Of a stretch of DNA of 9,546 nt, positions 1 to 7,671 are shown one piece after another (the stretch's first letter is position 1; every line of letters starts with the position of its first letter). The notes beneath the pieces are model-generated. The model was not told where the DNA came from. It saw only the letters and a list, made by a program, of their open reading frames with translations, and ran no database searches. This DNA comes from Alphaproteobacteria bacterium. GTDB taxonomy: Bacteria; Pseudomonadota; Alphaproteobacteria; Rhizobiales; Hyphomicrobiaceae. A program made the translations under genes and the position numbers. The stretch covers positions 4,843 through 14,388 of the forward strand of contig VBAB01000140.1 of NCBI GenBank assembly GCA_005888525.1. Reading direction: 5' to 3'.

Positions 1-184
1 GGCCAAGCTGGCGCTGACGGTCAACCACGCCACGGCAGGTGCGAAGGCGGCAATCGAGGGTGCCGGCGGGTCGATTACGCTGATCGAGAAGAAAGTGCTC
101 CCGGCCGACGAGGCCAAGCGCAAGAAATCGGCCGCCAAGAAAGCGAAGACGGGCAAGCCGAAGGCCGCCGCGACCGAAGAATAG
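1..184 (+). CDS. rplO: 50S ribosomal protein L15, C-terminal part
   Basis: Partial gene cut by the left edge. The frame from base 2 gives 60 residues ending at TAG 182-184. The visible part starts AKLALTVNHATAGAKAAIEG, followed by GGSITLIEKKVLP, which matches the end of the L15 fold, where a short Ala-rich helix and a beta strand close the globular domain. After it comes a basic Lys/Ala tail ending in ATEE, as is common in alphaproteobacterial L15. L15 binds 23S rRNA and acts late in large-subunit assembly. The position directly before secY is the conserved spc-operon order and supports the call. The 157-base gap to secY is longer than the other junctions upstream in typical spc operons and contains hairpins, described separately. 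The N-terminal two thirds lie outside the window. Confidence 0.93.
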   Translation, partial: AKLALTVNHATAGAKAAIEGAGGSITLIEKKVLPADEAKRKKSAAKKAKTGKPKAAATEE

Positions 185-225
185 CCCACGGGAGCACCCG
201 GGCGGAGGGGCCGTAGCGGGCGGTT

Positions 226-289
226 GGCCGCGGCGGCCGGAAGGCCGTTACGCGGCTTGCACCATGGGACCGCCGGTCCCATGTTGGTG
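226..289 (+). promoter_or_regulatory. Tandem hairpins in the rplO-secY intergenic leader
   Basis: Two adjacent inverted repeats. Hairpin 1 pairs 226-232 with 251-257 (7 pairs, one G-U) and, above an internal loop (233 against 248-250), 234-238 with 243-247, capped by the GNRA-type tetraloop GGAA at 239-242. Hairpin 2 pairs CATGGGACC at 263-271 with its exact reverse complement at 275-283 around a three-base loop. An alternative base extends it with CACC 260-263 and GGTG 286-289. No T-run follows either, so they do not look like classical intrinsic terminators. They lie between the rplO stop and the secY ribosome-binding site and could set the relative mRNA stability or expression of secY-adk. 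That role is inference; the pairing is read directly. Confidence 0.6.
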
Positions 290-341
290 GGCATCTCAGG
301 GGCATACGAGGGGCCGGGCCGGGGGCCCAAGGAGAGCTGCA

Positions 342-1684
<1,343 letters not shown>

Positions 1685-1688
<4 letters not shown>

Positions 1689-2341
1689 CGAACCTGATGC
1701 TGCTCGGGCCACCGGGAGCGGGCAAGGGAACGCAGGCAAAGGAAATCGCTACCAGGCACGGGCTCATCCAGCTTTCGACAGGCGACATGCTGCGTGCGGC
1801 CGTGAGCGCCGGCAGCGAGATCGGCCGACACGTCAAGGAGATCATGGCCAAGGGGGAGCTCGTCCCCGACGCGGTCGTCATAGAGATCATCTCCGAGCGC
1901 ATGGACGCCCCTGATTGCAAAGGCGGCGTGATCCTTGACGGCTTTCCGCGCAACCTTGTGCAAGCGGCCGCGCTCGACAAGGTGCTCGAGGAGAAGAAGA
2001 GGAAGCTCGATGCCGTCATCGAGCTCAAAGTCGACGACAACCAGCTGATCCAGCGCATCGTCGGCCGCTTCACCTGCGCCAAGTGCGGCGAGGGATATCA
2101 CGACCGCTTCAAGCGCCCCAAGGTCAGGGGCGTCTGCGACATCTGCCAATCGATCGAGTTCACGCGGCGCCCCGACGACAACGCCGACACGGTGAACAAG
2201 CGTCTCATGGTCTACTACCGGGAGACGGCGCCGCTGCTCGGCTACTACTTCTGCAAGGGCACCTTGCGGTCGGTGGACGGCATGGCGCCCATCGCCGAGG
2301 TGGCCAAGGAAATCGACAAGGTGCTGGGCGGGACCAAATGA
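1685..2341 (+). CDS. adk: Adenylate kinase, long zinc-LID type
   Basis: Adk interconverts ATP + AMP and 2 ADP in the cytoplasm. The 218-residue product has the P-loop GPPGAGKGT (8-16), the AMP-site segment STGDMLRA (31-38), the DGFPRN motif (85-90), and a full-length LID near 127-164. The LID carries four cysteines, Cys131-x2-Cys134 and Cys151-x2-Cys154, followed by FTRRPDDN. This is the structural zinc site of the metal-containing subgroup known from Gram-positive and many other bacteria; E. coli Adk lacks it. The start ATG at 1685-1687 overlaps the secY TGA at 1686-1688 by two bases, and an AGAGGGG sequence lies at 1668-1674 inside secY, so translational coupling is likely. The secY-adk pair is a widespread operon arrangement. 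The reading frame is open far upstream, but that part is only a shadow of secY. Confidence 0.98.
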
Positions 2342-2379
2342 GGAACGGAGGGAGCAGCGTGCCGTCGGCGACACACGCG

Positions 2380-2408
2380 TTGACGAAATTGGGCCCCTCG
2401 GTTAAAAG
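2380..2408 (+). promoter_or_regulatory. Candidate sigma-70-type promoter for rpsM-rpsK-rpoA-rplQ
   Basis: TTGACG at 2380-2385 matches five of six bases of the housekeeping -35 element, including the TTGAC core strongly preferred in alphaproteobacteria. It is followed after 17 bases by TAAAAG at 2403-2408, which matches four of six bases of TATAAT. The region 2402-2420 is clearly AT-richer than its surroundings. A transcription start near 2414-2416 would give a leader of about 145 bases before rpsM, beginning just ahead of the long-range stem described next. The 217-base adk-rpsM gap is by far the longest in this block, which fits an internal promoter separating the alpha operon from the spc operon. 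Read by eye; no start-site data. Confidence 0.55.
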
Positions 2409-2422
2409 ACCACAACTTTCGC

Positions 2423-2523
2423 GACTTGAAACCCAGCGATCGGGCCTGGCGAGGACTGCGCCGGGGCCGGTTTGCGTGCGTTCTCAAGGGTTTAGTCCGG
2501 CATCGACACGGCGGGCGATGTCG
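2423..2523 (+). promoter_or_regulatory. Structured 5' leader upstream of rpsM, possible ribosomal-protein control element
   Basis: A long-range stem pairs GACT 2423-2426 and AAACCC 2429-2434 with GGGTTT 2488-2493 and AGTC 2494-2497 (10 pairs, two-base bulge TG). Enclosed in it, GGCC 2443-2446 and GGCG 2448-2451 pair with CGCC 2459-2462 and GGCC 2465-2468 around a seven-base loop. Further down, CGACA 2504-2508 can pair with TGTCG 2519-2523, or CATCG 2501-2505 with CGATG 2516-2520, so the two are mutually exclusive. In E. coli the alpha operon leader is bound by S4 for autoregulation, but rpsD is absent from this block. Whether this leader binds S4, another protein or nothing is unknown. The base pairing is read directly; function is inferred. 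Confidence 0.45.
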
Positions 2524-2558
2524 GCAAGGTTCCATGGCGCCGTTCCTGGGAGACTGAT

Positions 2559-2936
2559 GTGGCTCGCATCGCAGGCGTTAACATCCCAACGCAGAAGCGC
2601 GTGGTCATTGCCCTCCAGTACATCCACGGCATTGGGCCGAAGCTCGCCAAAGAGGTGTGCGAGAAGGCGGGTATCCCCGACCAGCGCCGCGTCAACCAGC
2701 TGACCGACGCAGAGGTGCTGCAGATCCGCGAGACGATCGACCGCGACTACGTGGTGGAGGGCGATCTCCGGCGCGATGTCGCCATGAACATCAAGCGGCT
2801 GATGGATTTGGGTTGCTATCGCGGGCTTCGGCATCGCCGCGGGCTGCCAGTCAGGGGCCAGCGCACGCACACCAATGCACGTACGCGCAAGGGCAAGGCC
2901 CGGCCGATCGCCGGCAAGAAGAAGGCGACAGCCTGA
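2559..2936 (+). CDS. rpsM: 30S ribosomal protein S13
   Basis: S13 sits in the head of the small ribosomal subunit, contacts the P-site tRNA through its C-terminal tail, and forms an intersubunit bridge. The 125-residue product is slightly longer than the 118 residues of E. coli. It starts MARIAGVNIPTQKR, contains the helix-two-turns-helix stretch YIHGIGPKLAKEVCEKAGI (21-39), and has the family signature GLRHRRGLPVRGQRTHTNAR (89-108), followed by a Lys-rich tail that binds rRNA. The start codon is GTG at 2559-2561, fixed by the invariant MARIAGV beginning and by GGGAG at 2548-2552, six bases upstream. It is the first gene of the alpha-operon block here, downstream of a candidate promoter and structured leader. 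Confidence 0.98.
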   Translation: MARIAGVNIPTQKRVVIALQYIHGIGPKLAKEVCEKAGIPDQRRVNQLTDAEVLQIRETIDRDYVVEGDLRRDVAMNIKRLMDLGCYRGLRHRRGLPVRGQRTHTNARTRKGKARPIAGKKKATA

Positions 2937-3015
2937 GGCGCATCGTCACTGGCGGTCGGCGGGTCGGCGTGAAGCGCCCCCGTCCGCGCTCAATCCGTCC
3001 TGGAGCTAGAACTGA

Positions 3016-3423
3016 ATGGCCAAAGAGCAGCAGCAGCAAGTCGGCCGCGCCAAGCCGCGCCGGCGTGAGCGCAAGAACATCACCTCCGGCGTGGCGCATG
3101 TGAGTGCCACCTTCAACAACACGATGATCACCATCACCGACGCGCAAGGCAACACCATCGCCTGGTCGTCGTCCGGCACCATGGGCTTCAAGGGGTCGCG
3201 CAAGTCGACTCCCTACGCCGCGCAGATGGCGGCGGAGGATGCCGGCAAGAAAGCCATGGAGCACGGCATGAAGGTGCTCGAGGTCGAGGTGATGGGCCCG
3301 GGGTCGGGACGCGAGTCGGCTTTGCGCGCGCTGCAGGCGGTCGGGTTCCAGATCACGTCGATCCGGGATGTCACATCCATCCCGCACAACGGCTGCCGGC
3401 CGCGCAAGCGCCGCCGAGTGTAG
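3016..3423 (+). CDS. rpsK: 30S ribosomal protein S11
   Basis: S11 lies on the platform of the small subunit, next to the 3' end of 16S rRNA, and helps form the mRNA exit site. The 135-residue product contains the typical core NITSGVAHVSATFNNTMITI (21-40), SSSGTMGFKGSRKSTPYAAQ (51-70) and GPGSGRESALRAL (95-107), and ends in IPHNGCRPRKRRRV. The N-terminal extension is basic and carries four glutamines in a row (5-8), a small local oddity in a region that varies in the family. GGAG at 3002-3005 lies ten bases before the ATG. The 79-base gap after rpsM contains a small hairpin (GGCG 2966-2969 with CGCC 2975-2978). Cotranscription with rpsM is expected. Confidence 0.98.
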   Translation: MAKEQQQQVGRAKPRRRERKNITSGVAHVSATFNNTMITITDAQGNTIAWSSSGTMGFKGSRKSTPYAAQMAAEDAGKKAMEHGMKVLEVEVMGPGSGRESALRALQAVGFQITSIRDVTSIPHNGCRPRKRRRV

Positions 3424-3518
3424 CGTCGAGGGCAAACGAGAATTTCGCGTGGCCGGGCATGCCGTAGAGCGGCACCGGTGCGCGCTCCCGATCAACAAGA
3501 CCATCGCGAGGTCAACCC

Positions 3519-4547
3519 GTGGCAAATGTCTTACAGAAGAACTGGCAGGATCTGATCAAGCCGACCAAGCTCGAGATCCTCTCGGGTCGCGCCAAGAACA
3601 AGGTGGCGACCCTCGTCGCGGAGCCGCTGGAGCGAGGCTTCGGCATGACGCTCGGCAACGCGCTGCGGCGCGTGCTGCTGTCGTCTCTGCAAGGTGCGGC
3701 AATCACCACCGTGCACATCGACGGCGTTCTGCACGAGTTCTCCTCGATCCCCGGCGTGCGCGAGGACGTGACCAATATCGTCCTCAACATCAAGGAGATT
3801 GCGCTGCGCGTCCATTCCGAGGGCGTCAAGCGCATGGTGCTGAAGAAGGAGGGCCCCGGGCAGGTCAAAGCGTCCGACATCGAGGCGAGCTCGGAGGTGG
3901 AGATCCTCAATCCCGAGCACGTGATCTGCACGCTGGACCAGGGCGCCTCCATCCGCATGGAGTTCTCTGCCACCATGGGCAAGGGTTACGTTCCCGCGGA
4001 GCGCAACAGGCCCGACGACGCGCCGATCGGCCTCATCCCGGTGGACAGCCTCTATAGCCCTGTCAAGAAAGTCTCCTACAAGGTCGAGAACACGCGCGAG
4101 GGCCAGATCCTCGACTACGACAAGCTCACCATGACCGTGGAGACCGACGGCTCGGTGACGGCGGAGGACTCGGTGGCCCTGGCGGCGCGCATCCTGCAGG
4201 ACCAGCTGGCCGTCTTCATCAACTTCGAGGAGCCCAAGAAGGCCATCGAGGATACGGCCAAGCATCCCGAGCTCGCGTTCAATGCGGCGCTCTTGAAGAA
4301 GGTCGATGAGCTCGAGCTCTCCGTGCGCTCGGCCAACTGCTTGAAGAACGACAACATCGTCTACATCGGCGACCTCATCCAGAAGACCGAGGCCGAGATG
4401 CTGCGCACGCCGAACTTCGGGCGCAAGTCCTTGAACGAGATCAAGGAGGTGCTTGCCAGCATGGGGTTGCACCTGGGCATGGAGGTACCCAACTGGCCAC
4501 CCGACAACATCGAGGACCTCGCCAAGCGTTTCGAGGACCAGTATTGA
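3519..4547 (+). CDS. rpoA: DNA-directed RNA polymerase alpha subunit
   Basis: The alpha subunit dimerises to nucleate RNA polymerase assembly, and its C-terminal domain contacts UP elements and activators. The 342-residue product has the N-terminal assembly domain (about 1-238), with GFGMTLGNALRRVLLSSLQG (40-59) and the dimer and beta-contacting region following. A flexible linker of roughly 20 residues comes next, then the C-terminal domain (about 258-330) with VRSANCLKNDNIVYIGDL (269-286). Arg270, Asn273 and Cys274 correspond to E. coli Arg265, Asn268 and Cys269, the DNA-contacting set. The start is GTG at 3519-3521, giving MANVLQKNWQDLIKP, which fits alphaproteobacterial RpoA. GCGAGG at 3506-3511 precedes it by seven bases. 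The 95-base gap after rpsK holds nothing strong beyond the short palindrome GCACCGGTGC at 3472-3481. Confidence 0.98.
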   Translation: MANVLQKNWQDLIKPTKLEILSGRAKNKVATLVAEPLERGFGMTLGNALRRVLLSSLQGAAITTVHIDGVLHEFSSIPGVREDVTNIVLNIKEIALRVHSEGVKRMVLKKEGPGQVKASDIEASSEVEILNPEHVICTLDQGASIRMEFSATMGKGYVPAERNRPDDAPIGLIPVDSLYSPVKKVSYKVENTREGQILDYDKLTMTVETDGSVTAEDSVALAARILQDQLAVFINFEEPKKAIEDTAKHPELAFNAALLKKVDELELSVRSANCLKNDNIVYIGDLIQKTEAEMLRTPNFGRKSLNEIKEVLASMGLHLGMEVPNWPPDNIEDLAKRFEDQY

Positions 4548-4551
4548 TCCC

Positions 4552-4617
4552 AGGCAGTGGGCAATAGGCGGTAGGCAACCGTATGGTCCTACTGCAAATG
4601 CCGACTGCCCATTGCCT
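4552..4617 (+). repeat. Inverted array of seven-base repeats (GGCARTR) between rpoA and rplQ
   Basis: The left arm, 4553-4580, is four units in exact seven-base phase (first units GGCAGTG and GGCAATA; the last is degenerate). The right arm carries the reverse complement form in phase at 4596-4602, 4603-4609 and 4610-4616 (e.g. CATTGCC, GACTGCC), with a fourth copy at 4589-4595 shifted by one base. The outer ends AGGCAGTGGGCA (4552-4563) and TGCCCATTGCCT (4606-4617) form a 12-pair stem with one G-U; the inner parts pair only in patches. This resembles small dispersed palindromic repeats rather than a terminator, since no T-run follows. If transcribed, it would form a hairpin ahead of rplQ, whose ribosome-binding site lies about 15 bases beyond it. 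Confidence 0.6.
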
Positions 4618-4643
4618 AGGGCGAACGACGCAAGGGAAAGCAA

Positions 4644-5069
4644 ATGCAACACGGCAGACTAGGCCGCAGGTTTGGCCGCAAGAGCGAGCATCGGCAAGCC
4701 ATGTTTGCCAATCTGGCGGCCTCCTTGATCCGCCATGAGCAGATCGTCACCACGCTGGCCAAAGCCAAGGACTTGAAGCGGGTAGTCGACAAGTACGTCA
4801 CGCTGGCCAAGCGCGGGGATCTGAACTCGCGCCGGCTCGCCGCAGCGCGCATGCGCGACGAGGCGATGGTGAAGAAGCTCTTCGACACGCTGGCTCCGCG
4901 CTACAAGGACCGCTCCGGCGGCTACACCCGCGTGCTCAAGGCCGGCTATCGCTACGGCGATTCCGCCCCCGTTGCCGTCATCGAGTTCGTCGATCGCGAC
5001 GAGAGCGTGAAGGGCGTCGAGGACAAAGCGCGCTCCGAGGCCATGAAGGAAGCGGCCGCCAGCGGCTGA
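4644..5069 (+). CDS. rplQ: 50S ribosomal protein L17
   Basis: L17 binds 23S rRNA near the polypeptide exit tunnel and is the usual last gene of the bacterial alpha operon. The 141-residue product begins MQHGRLGRRFGRKSEHRQAM, slightly diverged from the common MRHGKAHRKLNR form. It continues with the family core FANLAASLIRHEQIVTTLAK (21-40) and AKDLKRVVDKYVTLAKRGDL (41-60), then GGYTRVLKAGYRYGDSAPVAV (92-112) and a variable charged tail. An AAGGGA-type ribosome-binding site lies at 4632-4637, six bases before the ATG. The gene ends 33 bases from the end of a convergent minus-strand gene. No T-run terminator is visible there; only a GCGGC/GCCGC stem (5062-5066 with 5070-5074) that has the stop codon in its loop. 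Confidence 0.98.
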   Translation: MQHGRLGRRFGRKSEHRQAMFANLAASLIRHEQIVTTLAKAKDLKRVVDKYVTLAKRGDLNSRRLAAARMRDEAMVKKLFDTLAPRYKDRSGGYTRVLKAGYRYGDSAPVAVIEFVDRDESVKGVEDKARSEAMKEAAASG

Positions 5070-5102
5070 GCCGCCAATTGCGGTAGGCTGCTCGGCCCCA
5101 AT

Positions 5103-6044
5103 CTACTTGCCGCTCTTCATGAAGGCGACGATCTCGTCGCTCAAGTCGGTATCGGGCGTATTGATGGCATAGACTTGGGACATGTGGTTGTGTTTGGGCA
5201 AGTGTACCAGACGGGGACAGCGGCCCGCCCTGCACAGCGCTTCGTTCAGGAGCTTGGCCTGCTCGATGAAGCTCGGCGGATCGAGCTCGGCGTAGACCAG
5301 CATCAGCGGCAGCGGTGAGGTCGGCAGCTTCCCTAGCGTCGAACCCTCGGCAAGCTTCGCCGGGTCGTCACCGAAATAAACCTTCTCGGGCGGCCCCGGC
5401 GGCGCCTTGGCAAACTCGTAGAGCCCAGAGAGAAAAATTGCGCCGGCGAGCGCCGCGCCCTTGGCGCCATGAAACCGCCCGTGGGCCACGTAGCTTGCCG
5501 CGTGCACGGCGCCGGCTGAATGCCCCATCAGGAACACGCGCGCAGGGTCGCCGCCGCGGGCAGAAATGTTCTCGCTCACCCAGCGCACCGCGGCGGCCAT
5601 GTCCTCCGCCCCGGCCGGCCATTGATGCTGGGGCGCCAGGCGGTAGGTGACGTTGACGCCGACGAAGCCGTTGCGCGCGGCATTCAGCACGATGTTGTCG
5701 TAGAAGGGGCTGCCGGGGCTGCGCTTGTTGCCGCCGGTGAAGGCGCCTCCATGCACGTACAGCAGCACCGGACGCGGGGCGCTGTTCTCCTGGTCGGGCG
5801 CAAACACGTCCAGAGCGTGGCGCGGGTCGGGCCCGTACTGGAGATCGCGCTCGACCTTGATGCCCTGGTAGGGCTCCGTCTCCTGCAGCGGGACGTAGAG
5901 CTTGGCGGTCTCCGCCGGATTGATCACGGCACCGAGCTCGGCCACTTTCCACTCGATGTCGGAGGGCATACCGCCCGGCTGGGCGTGCGCCATCGGCGAC
6001 ACGAGCAGCAGGGCGGACACGAAGACTGTAGCTGTTCGATGCAT
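5103..6044 (-). CDS. Secreted alpha/beta-hydrolase, carboxylesterase/HSL-like
   Basis: A 313-residue esterase-type hydrolase. The first 21 residues form a signal peptide (basic MHR, hydrophobic VFVSALLLVS, cleavage probable after AHA), so it should act outside the cytoplasm. The oxyanion-hole motif HGGAF (98-102) and the nucleophile elbow GHSAG (174-178, Ser176) place it in the HSL/carboxylesterase-like hydrolases. The acid is probably Asp255 in ELD, and the base His287 (or His285) in KHNHMS. The HNHMS ending recalls BD-FAE and kynurenine-formamidase-like esterases, but the substrate cannot be told. The ATG at 6042-6044 is preceded by GGAAGG (complement of 6049-6054). It starts 21 bases after the stop of the PDZ-Sel1 gene, so the two are probably cotranscribed. 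It is convergent with rplQ. Confidence 0.88.
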   Translation of the reverse strand: MHRTATVFVSALLLVSPMAHAQPGGMPSDIEWKVAELGAVINPAETAKLYVPLQETEPYQGIKVERDLQYGPDPRHALDVFAPDQENSAPRPVLLYVHGGAFTGGNKRSPGSPFYDNIVLNAARNGFVGVNVTYRLAPQHQWPAGAEDMAAAVRWVSENISARGGDPARVFLMGHSAGAVHAASYVAHGRFHGAKGAALAGAIFLSGLYEFAKAPPGPPEKVYFGDDPAKLAEGSTLGKLPTSPLPLMLVYAELDPPSFIEQAKLLNEALCRAGRCPRLVHLPKHNHMSQVYAINTPDTDLSDEIVAFMKSGK

Positions 6045-6065
6045 GGCGCCTTCCAGGGTCGTCGC

Positions 6066-7646
6066 TCAGCGAGTGCGATTGAAGTATGCGTCGATGGCGA
6101 CGATGGTGGTCTCGCGGAAGCGGCCGTCGATTGGTCCGGTATAGAAGCCGGCGTCGCGCAGCCTACTTTGCATGGCTTGCCGGAACTCCCTGGTCCAGGT
6201 GCCAGAGTGTTGCGTCATGCGTTGGCGTGAGAACTCGTTCTTCCGATCGAGCGCCTTCATCATGAAATCGGCTGCCTCTTCCGGGCCCCTGCGCTCCACG
6301 CCCCTGCCGCTCTGGAGCATCCAGGCGAGGTTGTTCATGGCCATCGAGTTTCCGAGGCCGGCCGCCTTCCTGTTCAGGGCGACCGCGGCAGCCTCGTTCT
6401 TCTGCACGCCCTTGCCCTGCGAATACAGCAGAGCGAGGTCCACCATGCCGAAGGTGTTGCCGAGATCGGCGGCCCTCCGGTACCACATGGCCGCCTTGGC
6501 TACATCGGTCTCGACGCCCTTGCCGTACTCGTAGAGCCAACCCAGGTTGACCATGCCGGCTGAATTGCCGAGATCGGCGGCCCGGTTGTACCACATGGCG
6601 GCCCTGCTGAGATCGGTCTGTACGCCCGCGCCGTTGGCGTACATCAGGCCGATGTCCACCATCGAGGGTGCGTGGCCTGCCTCGGCTGCCCTCGTGAACA
6701 GTCGGGCCGCTTCCAGGGTATCCTTGTCGGTGAGCTTGCCGTCGGCCAGGATGTGGCCCAGGCGGTTCATCGCCTCGAGATGGTCCTTGGCGGCAGCCGC
6801 CCTCAGCAGGCGCAGGCCCCCTTGCTGGTCGATGCCCGTGCCGCGACCCTCGAGCAGCGCGACGGCCAGTGCCGCTGTGGCGCTCACATTGCCGGCGTCC
6901 GCAGCCTTCCGATACCAGCGCACGGCCTCGACCTCGTCTCGGACGCCGGCGATGCCGGCTGCGTGCATCCTGCCCAGGCGGTACATGACGTGCGTGTTGC
7001 CGCTGTCGGCCAGCCGGCGCAGCATCTGCAGGAAGTCGCCCTCATCGGCCGCAATCCGCCACACCTCGAGCTGGACCTCGCTGCCCGGCGTCATCGACGC
7101 CACGCGCTGGCGCAGCTCGTTCACGTTCGGAACGGCCCTGCCGTTCAGGCCGACAACGATATCGCCAAAGCGGATGCCGACTTGGGCGGCCGGACCGCCG
7201 GAGAGAGCATTTAGGAGGAACACGCCATCGCCGGTGGGGAGACCGAGCGACAAAGCCAGCGGCAGCTCGAGCGATTCCATCTCGATGCCGAGCCAACCCT
7301 TTTGCCCGTCGTTGGGCTGGCTGCCCAATCGGGCCTGCAACTTGAGCAGGCGCCCTTGCAGCTGGGGTGGGTCGCTCGGATTGGATGGGACCACAGGCGT
7401 TTGCTGCACGGCCGGGACCGTCGAGGGCTGGCGGCCGGCAGACGGGCGCTGCGGCATGCGCACTATGCTGATGCCGGAATCCCCTACCCATTGCAGGAGG
7501 GCGGCGTCGGCGTGCATCTGCGGCTGCGGTGGAGGAGTCGTCGTTGCTTGCGTCGGCGGCGTGCAGGACGACGCCATGCCGACGGCCATCAGGATCTGCA
7601 GCGAAACTGAGCTACGAGCGCCCCAGTCCATCAGTGCGTTGCCCAT
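6066..7646 (-). CDS. PDZ - Sel1-repeat - peptidoglycan-binding-like exported protein
   Basis: A 526-residue modular protein. The N-terminus has an arginine and a hydrophobic run (VSLQILMAVGMA, 14-25) followed by SSC; Cys28 could be a lipid-modified cysteine, but the box ASSC lacks the usual Leu, so plain cleavage is also possible. A Pro/Thr/Gln-rich linker (about 29-95) follows. Residues 117-197 form an HtrA-like PDZ domain (GWLGIEMES, GPAAQVGIRFGDIVVGLNGR). From about 218 to 455 there are roughly seven Sel1-like repeats of 36 residues, the best being AAMWYNRAADLGN and AAMWYRRAADLGN. Residues 485-526 (MQSRLRDAGFYTGPIDGRFR) resemble a peptidoglycan-binding module. There is no protease or other catalytic domain, so a scaffolding or envelope-adaptor role is inferred. 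Met6 (7629-7631) is an alternative start; neither has a strong ribosome-binding site. Confidence 0.85.
   Translation of the reverse strand: MGNALMDWGARSSVSLQILMAVGMASSCTPPTQATTTPPPQPQMHADAALLQWVGDSGISIVRMPQRPSAGRQPSTVPAVQQTPVVPSNPSDPPQLQGRLLKLQARLGSQPNDGQKGWLGIEMESLELPLALSLGLPTGDGVFLLNALSGGPAAQVGIRFGDIVVGLNGRAVPNVNELRQRVASMTPGSEVQLEVWRIAADEGDFLQMLRRLADSGNTHVMYRLGRMHAAGIAGVRDEVEAVRWYRKAADAGNVSATAALAVALLEGRGTGIDQQGGLRLLRAAAAKDHLEAMNRLGHILADGKLTDKDTLEAARLFTRAAEAGHAPSMVDIGLMYANGAGVQTDLSRAAMWYNRAADLGNSAGMVNLGWLYEYGKGVETDVAKAAMWYRRAADLGNTFGMVDLALLYSQGKGVQKNEAAAVALNRKAAGLGNSMAMNNLAWMLQSGRGVERRGPEEAADFMMKALDRKNEFSRQRMTQHSGTWTREFRQAMQSRLRDAGFYTGPIDGRFRETTIVAIDAYFNRTR
6349..6672 (-). repeat. Three in-register 108-base units encoding Sel1 repeats
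   Basis: The 19-base string TTGCCGAGATCGGCGGCCC (plus-strand reading) occurs at 6457-6475 and again at 6565-6583, exactly 108 bases (36 codons) apart. The segments GTACCACATGGC and ATCGGTCT also recur in register. The unit at 6349-6456 is a more diverged copy, again in phase. The similarity at DNA level points to fairly recent duplication or conversion of single Sel1 units within the gene, rather than only protein-level conservation. Confidence 0.7.
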
Positions 7647-7652
7647 TCACCC

Positions 7653-7671
7653 GCGATAGCAAAAGTATCGC
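7653..7671 (-). promoter_or_regulatory. Hairpin between the 144-residue gene and the PDZ-Sel1 gene
   Basis: GCGATA at 7653-7658 and TATCGC at 7666-7671 are perfect reverse complements around a seven-base loop, inside a gap of only 30 bases. On the minus strand the stem ends six bases before GTGAATG, the start of the PDZ-Sel1 gene, so it lies next to or over that gene's weak ribosome-binding site. No T-run follows it, so a terminator is unlikely. Possible roles are translation control or mRNA processing; both are inference. Confidence 0.4.

Noticed and set aside
264..341. Upstream in-frame start for secY adding 26 residues
   Set aside because: The extension is unlike SecY N-termini, the ATG lies inside a hairpin stem, and a good ribosome-binding site precedes the ATG at 342.
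2949..2978. Repeated GGTCGGCG motif and small hairpin in the rpsM-rpsK gap
   Set aside because: Two short GC-rich copies and a 4-5 pair stem are too weak to distinguish from base composition.
3531..4652. 373-codon open frame antisense to rpoA
   Set aside because: It mirrors rpoA codons and shows repetitive Leu/Val/Asp/His composition without domain features; rpoA is certain.
5062..5074. GCGGC/GCCGC stem at the rplQ end as an intrinsic terminator
   Set aside because: The loop is the stop codon itself, the stem is only five pairs, and no T-run follows on either strand.
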